From assembly GCA_019307645.1 (NCBI GenBank), contig JAFDJF010000119.1:1-7019 (forward strand): 7,019 bases of DNA. Direction: 5' to 3'. Origin of the DNA: Deltaproteobacteria bacterium. Lineage in GTDB: Bacteria; Desulfobacterota; DSM-4660; Desulfatiglandales; Desulfatiglandaceae. The translations under genes were made by a program, and so were the position numbers. Each line of letters begins with the position of its first letter. The stretch's first letter is position 1. The notes below the pieces were generated by a model. It ran no database searches. It saw only the letters and a program-made list of their open reading frames with translations, and was not told where the DNA came from. Positions 6,690 to 7,019 of the stretch are shown here, piece after piece.

Positions 6690-6724
6690 TTCAATAGTCA
6701 ATATTCAATCGACAATATTCAATC
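6690..6724 (+). repeat. Right arm with AT-rich direct repeats just upstream of the last gene
   Basis: TTCAATAGTCA (6690-6700) is the inverted copy of 6568-6578. AATATTCAATC then occurs twice in direct orientation (6700-6710 and 6714-6724), separated by GAC. The array ends three bases before the Shine-Dalgarno region of the gene starting at 6741, so it lies in that gene's leader or promoter zone. Confidence 0.75.
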
Positions 6725-6740
6725 ATTTGAGGATGCTGCC

Positions 6741-7019
6741 ATGACAGAGAAGACTAAGAAAAAAGCGACTGGATATGACAAGTATGTTGATTGGAAATTT
6801 TTTATCAATCAGGTTGTACTGTTTTTTACCATCCTGGTATTGCCGACCCCCCATGGGATGAAAGATGTGGGTACCGAATACCGGGTGGGTCCAAAAGCCG
6901 TGATAAATGATATCACGGAGACGCTGTATGGCAAACCCAGCTTTGATGTCGAACAATGGCAATCGATTTCGGCCCGCATCATGGAACAGAACATGCGCAT
7001 GGGGGCCCTTTCCCGTGAT
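6741..7019 (+). CDS. N-terminus of a predicted membrane protein, probably a DASS/SLC13-type anion permease (3' end outside window)
   Basis: The frame is open from ATG 6741 to the window edge, giving 93 residues without a stop. TGAGGA at 6728-6733, seven bases upstream, supports the start. The protein begins with a basic, hydrophilic segment (MTEKTKKKATGYDKY), then one hydrophobic stretch at about residues 20-37 ending LVLPTPHGM. A hydrophobic helix ending in a Pro-x-Pro-x-Gly pattern near the N-terminus is characteristic of DASS/SLC13 permeases. The next part (YRVGPKAV, then EQNMRMGALSRD) is a hydrophilic region that I associate from memory with longer-headed anion permeases of sulfate reducers; I could not check this. 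If right, the signalling block is flanked by transporters of the same superfamily. Alternatively it is some other membrane protein with an N-terminal anchor. A repeat-rich spacer separates it from RR3, so it is likely transcribed on its own. Confidence 0.55.
   Translation, partial: MTEKTKKKATGYDKYVDWKFFINQVVLFFTILVLPTPHGMKDVGTEYRVGPKAVINDITETLYGKPSFDVEQWQSISARIMEQNMRMGALSRD

Larger units (their letters stand above)
6499..6740. repeat. Gene-free, repeat-rich intergenic region, possible small non-autonomous repeat element
   Basis: I see no credible coding sequence here. The region holds several inverted-repeat pairs: AAGCCGGT (6525-6532) with ACCGGCTT (6644-6651), GCGAAGCG (6537-6544) with CGCTTCGC (6599-6606), and TGACTATTGAA (6568-6578) with TTCAATAGTCA (6690-6700). 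Smaller hairpins are CCCG/CGGG (6550-6563) and GAGCT/AGCTC (6662-6674). The density of paired segments suggests a structured or mobile-like repeat rather than ordinary spacer. No transposase gene, target-site duplication or attachment site could be identified. Confidence 0.55.

Noticed and set aside
6723..7000. Two minus-strand open frames near the right end
   Set aside because: They overlap the + strand membrane protein frame, which has a good ribosome site and a sensible membrane-protein N-terminus.

Overview
The window looks like a chromosomal piece of an anaerobic Gram-negative bacterium, most likely a Desulfobacterota (deltaproteobacterial) lineage. That placement is inference. It rests on the dense two-component signalling, stand-alone receiver proteins, Cache-type sensor kinases beside DASS/SLC13-like transporters, and short low-complexity repeats between genes. 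Base composition looks roughly balanced by eye. All convincing genes are on the + strand.

Layout: (1) bases 1-1464 hold the 3' part of an SLC13-family permease with two internal RCK_C (TrkA_C) domains; its N-terminus lies outside the window. (2) A 101-base gap ends in a heptanucleotide tandem repeat that touches the next start codon. (3) Bases 1566-3341 encode a membrane sensor histidine kinase (HK1). It is followed by a stand-alone receiver (RR1, 3375-3833) and a second, degenerate receiver (RR2, 3872-4258). (4) Bases 4324-6009 encode a second kinase (HK2), clearly paralogous to HK1, followed by its own receiver (RR3, 6037-6498). (5) A 242-base gene-free stretch (6499-6740) is full of inverted and direct repeats and has one terminator-like hairpin. 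(6) From 6741 to the window edge is the 5' end of a membrane protein gene whose first hydrophobic segment resembles the start of DASS/SLC13 anion permeases.

How the genes may work together: the two kinases share the same plan, with a TM-flanked extracytoplasmic Cache-like sensor, a short coiled linker and a HisKA plus HATPase core. Each sits directly upstream of a receiver of 152-153 residues with no DNA-binding or AAA+ domain. The block therefore looks like a duplicated kinase-receiver module, with one extra, modified receiver kept between the copies. Transporter genes on both sides suggest that the sensors monitor a small carboxylate or other organic anion, but no ligand can be read from the sequence. 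Because no receiver has an output domain, the signal must leave by protein-protein contact or a phosphorelay to something outside the window.

The points most worth a second look are the duplicated kinase-receiver module with its atypical middle receiver, the aligned Ser-Pro site in the C-terminal tails of RR1 and RR3, the heptamer repeat at the HK1 start, and the interleaved inverted repeats upstream of the last gene. I see no strong evidence for a wholly new system.
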